A stretch of 45,779 nucleotides of DNA, taken from Nitrosomonas sp. (GTDB lineage Bacteria; Pseudomonadota; Gammaproteobacteria; Burkholderiales; Nitrosomonadaceae). The notes under the pieces were generated by a model, which was given only the letters and a program-made list of their open reading frames with translations, was not told the origin of the DNA and did no database searches. Position numbers and translations under genes: made by a program. The DNA lies in assembly GCA_021582655.1 (NCBI GenBank), contig CP091135.1, positions 120,457 through 166,235 on the forward strand. Reading direction: 5' to 3'. Positions 27,082-36,065 of this stretch are shown piece after piece (within the stretch, counting starts at the first letter, position 1; each line of letters begins with the position of its first letter).

Positions 27082-28254
27082 TTATCCCCTCGCGCCAAAA
27101 ATCATCCGTCGCGCGACAAAACGTTTGAGCGGGGGCGTACGGTCCAAGGCGATCAAACCTAGGCCGCAAGCATGTTTGAGTAAGGCGTTTTCGTTGGAAA
27201 ACAGTTTGATGAGCGAATCGGTAAAGATTCTGACGGCGCTGCTATCAAACTGTCTTTTCTGTTGGTATTTTGCCAACATGGCGGGTGCACCGATCTCCCG
27301 GGCCTGGACATGGGCCAAAGTGATTTCGTTGGCCAATTCGAAAGCATCGCGCAGCCCCAGGTTAAATCCTTGCCCGGCAACCGGGTGCAAGGTTTGTGCG
27401 GCATTACCGATCAGTGCGACGCGTCGTGCCGTTGCCGAAACGGCATATTTCAACATTAACGGAAATGCCGATCGCTTTCCGGCACTGATGAATCGCCCCA
27501 GCCGATCGCCGAAGTGGCGGTGCAGGCGCACCAAAAAATCGGGTTCGTTCAATGCGATGATCGTTTTGGCTTCCACGGGTGAAACGGTCCACACCAGCGC
27601 GAAATCCTCGCGATTGGGCAGCAGCGCCACCGGACCATCCGGAGTGAAGCGCTCGTAAGCAATGCCGGTTTGCCTGGCTTCGGCTTTGACATTAGCCACG
27701 ACCGCCCATTGATGATAATCGTGCTCGTGATATTCGATCTGTGGCAATTGCCCGGCCAGCTTGCCGCCATCCGCCAGCACCAGCAATTGGGTGCTGATTT
27801 GCCGGGTTTCCCCCTGATAATCGAAGGTTACCGTGCCTGCCTGCTGCCCGGTATCAAGCTTGGTAACCGTTGCGCCCGCGAGGTAATCGGTTTCGCTGTT
27901 GAGCAATTGCTGGTGAATCGAGCAAAACAGGTCATGGTAATTGACCACATAACCGAGTGCCGGTACGCCTGCATCCTCCGGTGTCAATATCGTTTGGCCG
28001 AGGCTGCCGCGATTGGAAATATGGATTTCGGTGATCGGCGTATTGCGGGTCAAACGATTCCATACATCCAGGCGGCGCAGAATCAAATGACTGCCGTGCG
28101 ACAGTGCCAGTGGACGGGGATCTTCATCATTTTCGGGTACGCCGCGCGCTTCCAGCAGTATGCTTGAAACGCCGGTGTCGCGTAGCGCAAGCGCCAAAGC
28201 CATGCCGACCGGCCCGCCGCCAATGATGGCGATATCATAGTGATCAGTTGTCAT
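27082..28254 (-). CDS. UbiH/UbiF/VisC-family FAD-dependent hydroxylase
   Basis: Flavin aromatic hydroxylase of the ubiquinone-synthesis family, 390 residues. Evidence is the N-terminal dinucleotide fold IIGGGPVGMALALAL (about 10-24), the RPLALSHGS block (about 47-55) and the second FAD motif ALIGNAAQTLHPVAGQGFNLGLRDA (about 292-316), which is spelled as in UbiH, UbiF and UbiI. It probably hydroxylates a ring position of a ubiquinone precursor. Which position cannot be told, since several paralogues share these motifs. It lies on the same strand as dusB, 161 bases apart. Confidence 0.88.
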   Translation of the reverse strand: MTTDHYDIAIIGGGPVGMALALALRDTGVSSILLEARGVPENDEDPRPLALSHGSHLILRRLDVWNRLTRNTPITEIHISNRGSLGQTILTPEDAGVPALGYVVNYHDLFCSIHQQLLNSETDYLAGATVTKLDTGQQAGTVTFDYQGETRQISTQLLVLADGGKLAGQLPQIEYHEHDYHQWAVVANVKAEARQTGIAYERFTPDGPVALLPNREDFALVWTVSPVEAKTIIALNEPDFLVRLHRHFGDRLGRFISAGKRSAFPLMLKYAVSATARRVALIGNAAQTLHPVAGQGFNLGLRDAFELANEITLAHVQAREIGAPAMLAKYQQKRQFDSSAVRIFTDSLIKLFSNENALLKHACGLGLIALDRTPPLKRFVARRMIFGARG

Positions 28255-28362
28255 ATGTTAATTGCCGCGCGTGATGTGGCAAAGGCGGTTTTGAATGGAA
28301 TGCAAGAATAGCATACTGCGGTGGCGCGAAGAATGTGCAGTGAGCGGATGCGCTATGGAACA

Positions 28363-29574
28363 TCAATCGGTTTCCTGCCGTCGATTGAAAAATTGCATGA
28401 GCGTATCGCGCATGCCGACACCCATGCCGGCTTCGAGCGACTTGATGCTATGCGCACCGGTAAGTATGCGCTGCAATTCGAGAAATCCACCGCAATTGCG
28501 CCAGATTTCAACCGACCCGTTATCGAATTTATCCTGATCCGATGGAAATTCACCGCAGCCAAGTTGTGCACGCGCTTGATGACTGATCCATTCGTTGATC
28601 AATCCTGGTTCCACGACGCTGGGTTTGATGACCAGTAATGGATTGATCGACCATAATAACGAATCCCAGTTGCCTTTCACTTGGATCGTCGCATCCTGAT
28701 CACCGACGATGCCCAGATAGGGGCGAATCACGGACGGTGCGCACGGATGCGATAAAAAATGACTGGATGCGGGCCCGGAAATCGCGGCATAGCTATCAAA
28801 AGTTTGCGGTGATTCGCACCACATGCGATTGACCATCATGCCGCCGTTCGAGTGACCGGCCAGATAAACTTTGTCGATGCCGAACTGGGTTCTGAGATAG
28901 TGCGCCAGCACTTGCAGTAAAGCGATATCGTTTTGCCCGGATTCCATAACGTAATTGTTCCAGGTATACGCAAACGTGGTAATGGCTTGGCCTTGCGGAA
29001 AAACGGCGAGAATTTTTTCATTATCCAGCCAAGCCCAATCGATGGTATCGGACGTGGGGGGCTGATCGGACAAATTGATACTCAGGTCGTGTGCCACCGC
29101 GTCGTTTTGTCCAGCCGCGCCATGCAGAAAAACCAGTGCTTTGACGGCACCTGCCGGATGATAAAAATCGATTGAGTGCGGAAATCCGGGCAATTCCAGA
29201 GAAAAAAACGTATTCGCAGTACGATCGCCACCGCTTTGCGCGACGTTGAGCAGATCGACCAGGCTGCCGATGGCAACCGGCAGTGCGTTTTGGCCTGCTG
29301 TCAGCAGATACACCTGGCCGTCATCGATGTTCACTCCCAGATAAGTATCTGTTTCCGGATAATGGCGGTACAGCCAGGGCGGCTCGGTTTGCGAGGCTTG
29401 TCGGGAAGGAAAAAGGTGCGGATAAAAATTCTCCGCCCAATCGAGTACCTGTTCGCTGTCGGTGTGCGTATCGGCGGCTCGGACGAAGCTCAGGCAAATC
29501 AGCCATACGACTGCGATCAGTAGCAAATGATGGCAATGCATGCGTTTTTTATTCGAGTGACAATGGTTTCGCAT
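28363..29574 (-). CDS. Secreted PHB-depolymerase/feruloyl-esterase-like alpha/beta hydrolase
   Basis: Secreted alpha/beta hydrolase of about 403 residues. A hydrophobic signal (about 14-33, ending VRA) is followed by a short domain with DWAENFYPHLFPS and YRHYPETDTYLGVN, a repeat-like motif of unknown role found in various secreted proteobacterial proteins. The catalytic domain has VFLHGAAGQ (oxyanion region), the nucleophile elbow GHSNGG (about 245-250) and a candidate Asp in VGDQDATIQV; the His may lie in TGAHSI near the end. Substrate is not determined. The first ATG (29574) overlaps the AttH-like gene by 26 bases; the ATG at 29541 is an equally good start. Confidence 0.8.
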   Translation of the reverse strand: MRNHCHSNKKRMHCHHLLLIAVVWLICLSFVRAADTHTDSEQVLDWAENFYPHLFPSRQASQTEPPWLYRHYPETDTYLGVNIDDGQVYLLTAGQNALPVAIGSLVDLLNVAQSGGDRTANTFFSLELPGFPHSIDFYHPAGAVKALVFLHGAAGQNDAVAHDLSINLSDQPPTSDTIDWAWLDNEKILAVFPQGQAITTFAYTWNNYVMESGQNDIALLQVLAHYLRTQFGIDKVYLAGHSNGGMMVNRMWCESPQTFDSYAAISGPASSHFLSHPCAPSVIRPYLGIVGDQDATIQVKGNWDSLLWSINPLLVIKPSVVEPGLINEWISHQARAQLGCGEFPSDQDKFDNGSVEIWRNCGGFLELQRILTGAHSIKSLEAGMGVGMRDTLMQFFNRRQETD

Positions 29575-30643
29575 ATCCCGTCAATTCCAGATAACCCCGT
29601 CCGGCGGGGCGTCCGTTTCTATGCAACGTGACCGCACCTTCCCAGTATACGGTTGCCGTCGATTGGCGGGCATCCAATTCCTGATCGTCGAGCAACGGCA
29701 CCAGATGCCACTCGATATCACCGGTGCGGGTGCGCATTTCAACCGGATATACCGCGTCGGTATGCGGCGATCGCCACGTACGCACGGGTGTGAAATCCAC
29801 CTGCTCCGGATCAAACAGCGTCATGTTGCCGGATGCGTCGCGCAATGCCGCATAGGCCCATACTTTGCCGCCTTGCTTGGCGCGGATCTGAAACGCCATC
29901 AACGCCGAGCCGTCGTCCAGATTGGCACCGAACCAATCCCAGCCGTCGGCATCCGGATCAAGGTAGGCAGTCGACCATTCATGGTCCAGCCAGGCACGGC
30001 CGGTGACGGCGACCGGCTTGCCGTTGCGGAACACCGTACCGGTTACGCTGAGATGCGGTTCGCTATAGTAATAACTGGCTTGCCCGGGTTTCGGTCCTTT
30101 GCGCGAAAAACCGCTTTGATCCTGCAGCATCACGCTTTGCGTCGGCGCCAGGGTGAGTCGCAAACCGAAATCATCGTCCTGCATCTCCACCTGATAGTGG
30201 CCGTCCGGTCGGCGCATCAGCGTCCAATCGTCCAGCTTTACGTCGGTGTCGCCGTGTTTGGCGTAGGCGAATCCGAAACCTTCGCGCACCGTCCGTTCAC
30301 GATGCATCAATTGACCGACTGCCGGGTCGGATAACGCCAAATGCGCGATGATCAGATGCTTGGCGGCAAAACGACTGGGGTTGTCATGGTTCAGGTCGGT
30401 CGCATAACGGAAAAAAGTCACCTGGAATCCGAGCGGTTTGTGATCTTCCGTTTCCAGCCAGCCGGTGATATACCACCATTCGATGCGAAAATCCTCGTGC
30501 GCGCCGTAATCCAGCGGAAAGGTAAGCCGGTAATCAGGGGTGGCCGGTTTCAGCCGGCTGGATTCGGCAAGTGCTTCCAAGCCGAGTACACTGCAAAGCA
30601 ATAGGATAAGCGCGATAAAATTGCCGTTACGTTTTGTTTGCAC
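29549..30643 (-). CDS. AttH/CrtC-family lipocalin-like secreted protein
   Basis: Exported protein of 364 residues with the lipocalin-like AttH/carotenoid 1,2-hydratase fold. A signal peptide (about 8-28, ending ALA) is followed by DFRIEWWYITGWLE and GFQVTFFRYA (N-terminal domain) and by HEWSTAYLDPDADGWDWFGANLDDGSALMAFQIR (second domain). The start is GTG at 30643, directly after GGAGG (spacing 9) and overlapping the permease stop; the longer frame to 30787 lies inside the permease gene and is rejected. With the ATPase and permease it matches the Agrobacterium attE-H arrangement. It probably handles a hydrophobic cargo of that transporter; this is inference. Confidence 0.85.
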   Translation of the reverse strand: MQTKRNGNFIALILLLCSVLGLEALAESSRLKPATPDYRLTFPLDYGAHEDFRIEWWYITGWLETEDHKPLGFQVTFFRYATDLNHDNPSRFAAKHLIIAHLALSDPAVGQLMHRERTVREGFGFAYAKHGDTDVKLDDWTLMRRPDGHYQVEMQDDDFGLRLTLAPTQSVMLQDQSGFSRKGPKPGQASYYYSEPHLSVTGTVFRNGKPVAVTGRAWLDHEWSTAYLDPDADGWDWFGANLDDGSALMAFQIRAKQGGKVWAYAALRDASGNMTLFDPEQVDFTPVRTWRSPHTDAVYPVEMRTRTGDIEWHLVPLLDDQELDARQSTATVYWEGAVTLHRNGRPAGRGYLELTGYAKPLSLE

Positions 30644-33189
30644 TACCAATCCTCCCGCACCGCGCGTGTCACTTGACCGGAAACCGCATGGCGCCCGGAC
30701 AGTAAAGCCGTGAGCGCGGCGGAAACCAGCAAAATCACCGCAATCGAAATCAACCAAGACCATGGCAGGTGCAGTTGCATGGTCCAATGGAATGACTGTG
30801 GATTAACGATAAATACCAGAATCAGGCTGATGCCCCATCCCAGTACAAAGCCCAGCGCGATGCCCAGCGCGGTCAGCAAACCGCCCTCGGCCGCCAGCAG
30901 CGCGAGGATTTGCCGGCGCAGCACGCCGATATGCCGCAGCATGCCGAATTCCTTGACACGTGCCAAGGTTTGTGCGGAAAAGCTCGCCGCTACACCGAGC
31001 AGGCCGATCACTACCGCAATTATTTCCAATAGATATGTCACTGCAAAACTGCGGTCGAAGATTTCCAAACTCAAGGCGCGCATCTCACTCGAATGCGAAA
31101 TTTCCAGCGCCGAGCCGAACGGCAATTGCCGCAGCGCCGCGATGGCTTGATCGGCAGCCATACCTTGCCGTAACCACATCGCGGCGGTATTGACGCTCAA
31201 ATCCCCGGTCAATGCCTGATAATCCGACAGCAGCATTTGCACCGCGCCGAACTGGCGGCCGTAATCACGCCAAACCCCGGCGACCAGAAATTCGTTTGAT
31301 GCATTACCAACCGGCAAGCGAATGCGGTCTCCGGTCCGATATCCGTACAAGTCCGCAATGGCTTCGGAAATCCATACCGGTATCGCATTTTCCGGAATCG
31401 TGCCCGGCGCCAGCATGTCGTCGGTCATCGGCAAGGTATTGCGCGGATCGGCACGGTCCACCGGGCGGGCGAACAGCGTGATGTCAGGTCGTTGCGGATT
31501 CAGCGTCAATGATTGGGTGCGGAAAAGATCAATGCGCTCGAAACCCGGCAGCGCCGTGATCAACTGTTGCGCATCCGGTTGAAATCCGCCCTGATCACCA
31601 CTTACCGCTGTGCGTATATACAAATCCGCCGGTAATACCTGACTCAGCCAATGGTCGATCGATACCCGGAAGCTCGTCACCATGATCGCCATCGCCACCA
31701 TCAGACTGAAGCTCGCCAGGATACCGCCCAATGCGATCGCCGATTGATTCGGCATATGGGCGAGGCGCGCCAGCGCCAGCATCGATACCGCATTGGCATT
31801 GTCCGGGTTGTGTTTCAATAACCGCGCGAAAACCCGGGCGGTAAAATGCGGCATCAGTGTGATGCCGCCGATCAGCAGCAATGCGATCGCCAGGTAACCG
31901 AATACCGGCAGCTCGAAAACCGGTGGCAATCGGGTGAATGCCAGTGCAGTGGCCAAGCAAGCAAGCGCAAACCACGGTGCCGATAATTTCGCCATGGCGG
32001 TATCTTCGCTGCCGGCGCGTAATGCCAATGCCGGTTTGGCGCGGGAAGCTTCCAATGCCGGTACGATGCCACCCAGTAATGTCACCGTGACGCCCACGCC
32101 GAGAAACAGCAGCGCCATGAACGGATCCAAATGAATGCCCGGTTTCACACCGGGGAAGAAGTTGGTACCCAGATCACCGCCGAGCAGCTGAATCGACAGA
32201 ACCGCTGCCGCATAACCCAGCGCCAACCCCAGTAACGAACCGGTAATGCCCAGCACCAGGCCTTCGGCGGTTACTTGCCGCAACAGTTGCCGGCGGGTAA
32301 ATCCCAGTACGCGCAACAGCGCGAATTGCTGGCGCCGCCGCACCACCGATAGCGCCTGCGTGGAAAATACCAGGAACGTGCCGGTGAATAACGCCACCAG
32401 CGCCAACATGTTGAGATTGACGCGGTAAGCGCGCGACATATTGGCGATGCGCTGTTCCTGATCGGCCTGTTCGGCGACAATGAATGCATCGCCCAATTCG
32501 CGGGTGAGTTGCGCCTTAAACGCCGCATGATTGACGCCGTCGCGCAATTTCAATTCAATACGCGACAATACGCCCAATTGCTGAAAACGCCATTGCATCG
32601 CACCGATATCCATCACTGCAATGCGTTGCCCGGCACGTGCGCGCACCAAACCGCCGGCTACGCGTAACGTGACGGTTTCCAATCCCGCGTGCAATTGCAG
32701 CAGATCATCCTGTCGTACTTGCAGCCATTCCATCGCGGCGGGTGACAAAAAAACAGTATCCTCCGCTACCCGGTCGAGTGTTTTGCCTTCCTTGGGAAGG
32801 CCCAGCAAATCCGGTGCAATCCGCATCGAGCGGAACATGTCGATGCCGATGATTTTCAGACGGTGGTCGTTGCGGTTTTGCTGTTTGCCGGGGACGATCA
32901 CGTCCAATTCCAATACCGGATTCACCAGCAGCACGCCGTCATGGCCGGCGAGCTGCGGGTACAGCCGTTCGTCAAAAAAACCTCTGCGACCGTGTACCTG
33001 CAAATCCGATTGCCCGGACAGGCTTTTGCTGGCGGCGGAAAATTCGTTAAATGCCGCGGTATTGATCAAATGAATTGAAAACGCCATCGCCACACCGATC
33101 GCGATCGCGGTCAGCGCTACCAGAAGTTGCAGCCAATGCGCGCGCCACTCGCCCCATGATAACCAGCGCGATAACGTCGCCGTGTTCAT
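30643..33189 (-). CDS. Large FtsX/MacB-type ABC permease (AttF/G-like)
   Basis: Inner-membrane permease of 848 residues with two FtsX-type repeats. A first helix (about 20-45) and periplasmic domain precede three helices (about 265-375). A middle pair of helices (about 405-445) leads to a second FtsX module beginning at about 480, with the last three helices (about 720-830). Large fused permeases like this (YbbP/LolE-like) partner with a separate LolD-type ATPase. Its ATG overlaps the ATPase TGA by 4 bases, and its TAG overlaps the AttH-like GTG. Cargo unknown; lipids or lipoproteins are common for the group. Confidence 0.9.
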   Translation of the reverse strand: MNTATLSRWLSWGEWRAHWLQLLVALTAIAIGVAMAFSIHLINTAAFNEFSAASKSLSGQSDLQVHGRRGFFDERLYPQLAGHDGVLLVNPVLELDVIVPGKQQNRNDHRLKIIGIDMFRSMRIAPDLLGLPKEGKTLDRVAEDTVFLSPAAMEWLQVRQDDLLQLHAGLETVTLRVAGGLVRARAGQRIAVMDIGAMQWRFQQLGVLSRIELKLRDGVNHAAFKAQLTRELGDAFIVAEQADQEQRIANMSRAYRVNLNMLALVALFTGTFLVFSTQALSVVRRRQQFALLRVLGFTRRQLLRQVTAEGLVLGITGSLLGLALGYAAAVLSIQLLGGDLGTNFFPGVKPGIHLDPFMALLFLGVGVTVTLLGGIVPALEASRAKPALALRAGSEDTAMAKLSAPWFALACLATALAFTRLPPVFELPVFGYLAIALLLIGGITLMPHFTARVFARLLKHNPDNANAVSMLALARLAHMPNQSAIALGGILASFSLMVAMAIMVTSFRVSIDHWLSQVLPADLYIRTAVSGDQGGFQPDAQQLITALPGFERIDLFRTQSLTLNPQRPDITLFARPVDRADPRNTLPMTDDMLAPGTIPENAIPVWISEAIADLYGYRTGDRIRLPVGNASNEFLVAGVWRDYGRQFGAVQMLLSDYQALTGDLSVNTAAMWLRQGMAADQAIAALRQLPFGSALEISHSSEMRALSLEIFDRSFAVTYLLEIIAVVIGLLGVAASFSAQTLARVKEFGMLRHIGVLRRQILALLAAEGGLLTALGIALGFVLGWGISLILVFIVNPQSFHWTMQLHLPWSWLISIAVILLVSAALTALLSGRHAVSGQVTRAVREDW

Positions 33190-33851
33190 GCGCTGCTACC
33201 CGGATTGATGGGTCGCAAGCCTGCCTTGGTCAATTGCAGTACCCGGTCCGCAGTCGCTGCTGCCGCGTGCGAATGCGTCACCAGAATGCCCATTGCGCCG
33301 TTGGTTTTAATTTCGTTGCGCATCAGCTGCAAAATCTCATGCGCGGTATCCGGATCGAGATTGCCCGTCGGCTCATCCGCCAGCACCAGACTGGGCCGGT
33401 GAATTAACGCCCGTGCGATCGCCACGCGCTGCAGCTCGCCACCCGACAGCTGACGCGGAAAATCATCGCCGCGTCCTTGCAGCCCCACTTGCCCGAGCAT
33501 TTGCACTACGCGTTGCGTCGTTTGGTTATTCAACAACAGCGGTAACGCGATATTCTGCGCCAGTGTCAAATGCGGCAATACATGAAACGCCTGAAAAATA
33601 AACCCGAACTGTTCGCGGCGCAATCGCGTCGCGGCATCGTCATCGAGTGACGAAACCGCTGTGCCGTTGATCAAAATCTCACCCGCATCCGGCTTATCCA
33701 GCCCGGCGATCAAATTCAATAAGGTTGATTTTCCCACTCCCGATTCGCCCATAATGGCGACGTACTCGCCCGTAGACAGCGTATAGCTCAAGTTGGTTAG
33801 TACCTTCCGGCCTTCGGCATAACCCTTGGTGATATTGCGTAATTCCAGCAT
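33186..33851 (-). CDS. ABC transporter ATP-binding protein, LolD/AttE-like
   Basis: ATPase subunit of 221 residues. Motifs: Walker A GESGVGKST (about 36-44), signature LSGGELQRVAIARA (about 137-150), Walker B LVLADEPTGNLD (about 156-167) and ILVTHSH. The start at 33849-33851 (MLELRNITKGY) agrees with the family. The frame continues back to 33947, but the extra 32 residues are not family-like. It heads the ATPase-permease-AttH-esterase operon. Confidence 0.93.
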   Translation of the reverse strand: MLELRNITKGYAEGRKVLTNLSYTLSTGEYVAIMGESGVGKSTLLNLIAGLDKPDAGEILINGTAVSSLDDDAATRLRREQFGFIFQAFHVLPHLTLAQNIALPLLLNNQTTQRVVQMLGQVGLQGRGDDFPRQLSGGELQRVAIARALIHRPSLVLADEPTGNLDPDTAHEILQLMRNEIKTNGAMGILVTHSHAAAATADRVLQLTKAGLRPINPGSSA

Positions 33852-34366
33852 CGTCGATAACCGCGGCAATCTGTTGAAAATGGATGGCCGGGGACGCTGA
33901 AAAATCATGCAGACATCGCCCGGCCGGGGTATGCTTAACTGTACCACGTAATCGCAATCGCTATGAAAATCAAAAATGAAAGAAGCTGATGATACAAATC
34001 GGCGAGAAGATCGGAGGTATGGAGCGTGTCAACTCGAGTGATAAAAAGAGACTCACGACCATGCTTTCGTCAGAGCTTGCGGACAACACGATATCGGTCA
34101 GGGGTTTACTCGCTCGATCGTTTGCAAGCCAGCGGGAAAGCCGAACGGATCATTTTTACCCTGAGGGGTATGTGGCGCAGCCGGATTTTTTTCATTAGCG
34201 AATGCAATGCCGAATTATTCTGGATGATCGTGCAGCATTCGAGGCAAGCCTCGGTAAGGAAAATGAAAATCCAAATAAAGTAGGATTGTCATGCGAAAAG
34301 CACTCGTTTCCGTCTACAATTGGTCCGGCAAAGATTTCTAATACAAACTCGTTAATTGGAGAAGGA
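33852..34366. other. 515-base intergenic region, divergent promoters expected
   Basis: This stretch lies between the divergent ABC ATPase gene and the first PEP-CTERM gene, so it should hold promoters for both. Neither a clear sigma-70 nor a sigma-54 element was found. An open frame at 33989-34198 (69 codons) has no recognisable features and a poorly spaced GGAGG before an internal ATG. A small GAGGC-AA-GCCTC hairpin lies near 34241-34252. Nothing here is confidently a gene. Confidence 0.4.
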
Positions 34367-34936
34367 ATGAATAAAAATTCGATACTTATACTGATATTGC
34401 TTGCATTTCTCGGGGGTAGTCAGTTAGCGCATGCAACCATCCTGAATTATTCGATCAAAGGTACGGGCAGCGGTTTGCTGGCAGATACGGCTTTTACGAA
34501 TGCTGCATTTACCATCAAATTGCAAGGCGATACCTCTTTATTTCGCGGCTTGGATATCAATCCGCTCATCAGCTCCCAGATCACTATTGCCGGTTTGGGC
34601 ATGACAACCATTATTGATGAGACCCGGCTGGGCATCAACGGCAATGCTATCTTTTTCTCATTAGGTGCAGGTAACGGGAATTTGGATTTGTTTGATTTCT
34701 TCTTAGCGGCTCCCGTTGATCTGACGCATTCGTTTGGGCCGGTGGTAGGAAGAAATGTCTTTGGGTTGTATCAATTTGTTAACGTTGATTCCTCGCTAGG
34801 TCCTCTGACATTTTCTTCGTCATCCGATGTGATTTTTCAAGCAAGCGCGGTGCCTGAGCCTGCAGCCGTCTGGTTGCTGTGTGCAGGATTCGCAGGATTA
34901 CTGGGGTTCAGGCGTTACTTTCACACCGGCGCGTAG
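34367..34936 (+). CDS. PEP-CTERM sorting-domain protein (first)
   Basis: Exported protein of 189 residues carrying a C-terminal exosortase sorting signal. The signal peptide (about 1-23, ending HA) precedes a body that is beta-rich by composition and matches no family I know. The tail reads VPEP (162-165), a hydrophobic helix (AAVWLLCAGFAGLLGF) and basic residues RR, the full PEP-CTERM pattern. Exosortase would cleave near PEP during export to the surface or biofilm matrix. The ATG at 34367 has GGAG-AAGG directly upstream, better than the longer frame from 34202, which lacks a signal peptide at its start. Confidence 0.88.
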   Translation: MNKNSILILILLAFLGGSQLAHATILNYSIKGTGSGLLADTAFTNAAFTIKLQGDTSLFRGLDINPLISSQITIAGLGMTTIIDETRLGINGNAIFFSLGAGNGNLDLFDFFLAAPVDLTHSFGPVVGRNVFGLYQFVNVDSSLGPLTFSSSSDVIFQASAVPEPAAVWLLCAGFAGLLGFRRYFHTGA

Positions 34937-35013
34937 CGGTGTTTTTGGGGTGTTGTTTTCATAGTAAATTTTCGTTTGTTCCCGAGGGCGGTGTCAGTCA
35001 TTTGCCGCTAAAT

Positions 35014-35042
35014 TTCCACTTATCGCAAAAAAGCGGGTGGAA
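35014..35042. repeat. Interrupted hairpin between the two PEP-CTERM genes
   Basis: TTCCAC (35014-35019) pairs with GTGGAA (35037-35042), and an inner CGC (35024-35026) pairs with GCG (35033-35035) around an A-rich loop. No T tract follows, so it is not a standard terminator. It may be a leader structure of the second PEP-CTERM gene. Confidence 0.4.
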
Positions 35043-35152
35043 TTCCCCGTTATTCTCAAGATTGAATTCAGTATTCCGGCGAATAATCACGATCTGACAA
35101 GCTTGACTGAAATGCAATTATTCAATTTTATGGTGATATGGGGCGGAGAACG

Positions 35153-35758
35153 ATGCGAATTCTGTTAATAACATTGCTGCTGATCAGTGCACCGGTATCG
35201 GCTTTATCTATCGAATGGATACCGTTAGTGACCACAGAGAAGAACGGTAATCCCTTGAGTGTTTATGGAAATACTGTGCTTGAATACCGAAATGCAGGAC
35301 GCGGCGGAATCGACTGGGTTGTTACCGGTGATGGCCCCACAGGCGGGCGGGGTATACGGGAATTGTGGTTGTTTGATGATTCGGCTGCGGGTATTTTCGG
35401 AACCAGTCAGGCAACCACACTGTTTTCCGTCATCAGCAATAGCATCGGGTTTGTCATGGCGGGAGATCATAACGATGGTTTCGCCCAGTTTTTTGTCGAT
35501 GACATTGATGTGGGCACGTATGATATGTACCAAGCGGGAAATAGAATTTTAGTGGTAACAGGACTGGATTCCCTTGCGCATACGTTAAAAATCGTGCAAC
35601 TCGGAGAGCATAATCCGAACGCAACCAAAGGTGATGTGGCAATTTTCGGTGGCGCTGCATTCAATGTTCCGATGGCTGCTATTCCGGAACCGGAGACTTA
35701 CGCAATGTTGTTGGCTGGCTTGGGGTTGCTTGGTTTTTTGGGGCGCCGCGGTACTTGA
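35153..35758 (+). CDS. PEP-CTERM sorting-domain protein (second)
   Basis: Exported protein of 201 residues. A signal peptide (MRILLITLLLISAPVSA, cleavage near 17) is followed by a globular body of unknown fold with FFVDDIDVGTYDMY and LDSLAHTLKIVQLG, reminiscent of jelly-roll surface proteins. The C-terminus has IPEP (177-180), a Leu/Gly-rich helix (YAMLLAGLGLLGFLG) and RR, the classic sorting tag. The ATG at 35153 follows GGAG; an upstream in-frame start at 35138 would add five residues before the signal. It is not closely similar to the first PEP-CTERM protein outside the tag. Confidence 0.88.
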   Translation: MRILLITLLLISAPVSALSIEWIPLVTTEKNGNPLSVYGNTVLEYRNAGRGGIDWVVTGDGPTGGRGIRELWLFDDSAAGIFGTSQATTLFSVISNSIGFVMAGDHNDGFAQFFVDDIDVGTYDMYQAGNRILVVTGLDSLAHTLKIVQLGEHNPNATKGDVAIFGGAAFNVPMAAIPEPETYAMLLAGLGLLGFLGRRGT

Positions 35759-36065
35759 ATATCCGCATCAGACCGGACAGCTTCAGGGCGCGCATGGTTG
35801 GCTGAACGCCCGTTCATTACGTTCATTACGTTCATTACGTTCATTATAAGCGCAACGCATTACCGGCAATGCCTGATACAAGCCGTGTAATACGGTGTGA
35901 TCCTTTATGCTGGCGGTTTCCAGCGAGTTTCTCCTTTCGGTAAAAAGAACTCCGGATCAAATTCGAATGGCTGTATTTGACCCGGGATTAGATTTTAAGT
36001 ACATTGAAGTACCGGGGAAGCGCTGCGGTTTGTTCCTTCGGATCCACTCATCAGGAGGCGGTCTT
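35759..36065. other. 307-base intergenic region with tandem repeat and small dyads
   Basis: Besides the 9-bp tandem repeat at 35812-35847, this gap contains two short dyads: GCATT-ACCGGC-AATGC (35857-35872) and CCGT-GTAAT-ACGG just after it. Neither is followed by a T tract. The strong ribosome site AGGAGG at 36053-36058 belongs to the next gene. No promoter is convincing. Confidence 0.5.
35812..35847. repeat. Four tandem copies of a 9-bp unit (GTTCATTAC)
   Basis: GTTCATTAC is repeated at 35812-35820, 35821-35829 and 35830-35838, with a fourth copy at 35839-35847 ending in T rather than C. It lies 54 bases after the second PEP-CTERM stop and outside any likely gene. Such arrays change copy number by slippage. 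Confidence 0.95.

Noticed and set aside
26921-27169. N-terminal extension of DusB by 83 residues
   Set aside because: The family begins at MQIGSHALKNK; the extension resembles nothing and covers the likely promoter region.
30644-30787. N-terminal extension of the AttH-like protein
   Set aside because: It lies inside the permease gene in another frame; the GTG after GGAGG gives a proper signal peptide.
33989-34198. 69-codon open frame upstream of the first PEP-CTERM gene
   Set aside because: No family features, no good start signal, and composition unlike neighbouring genes; the GGAGG nearby is only one base from an internal ATG.
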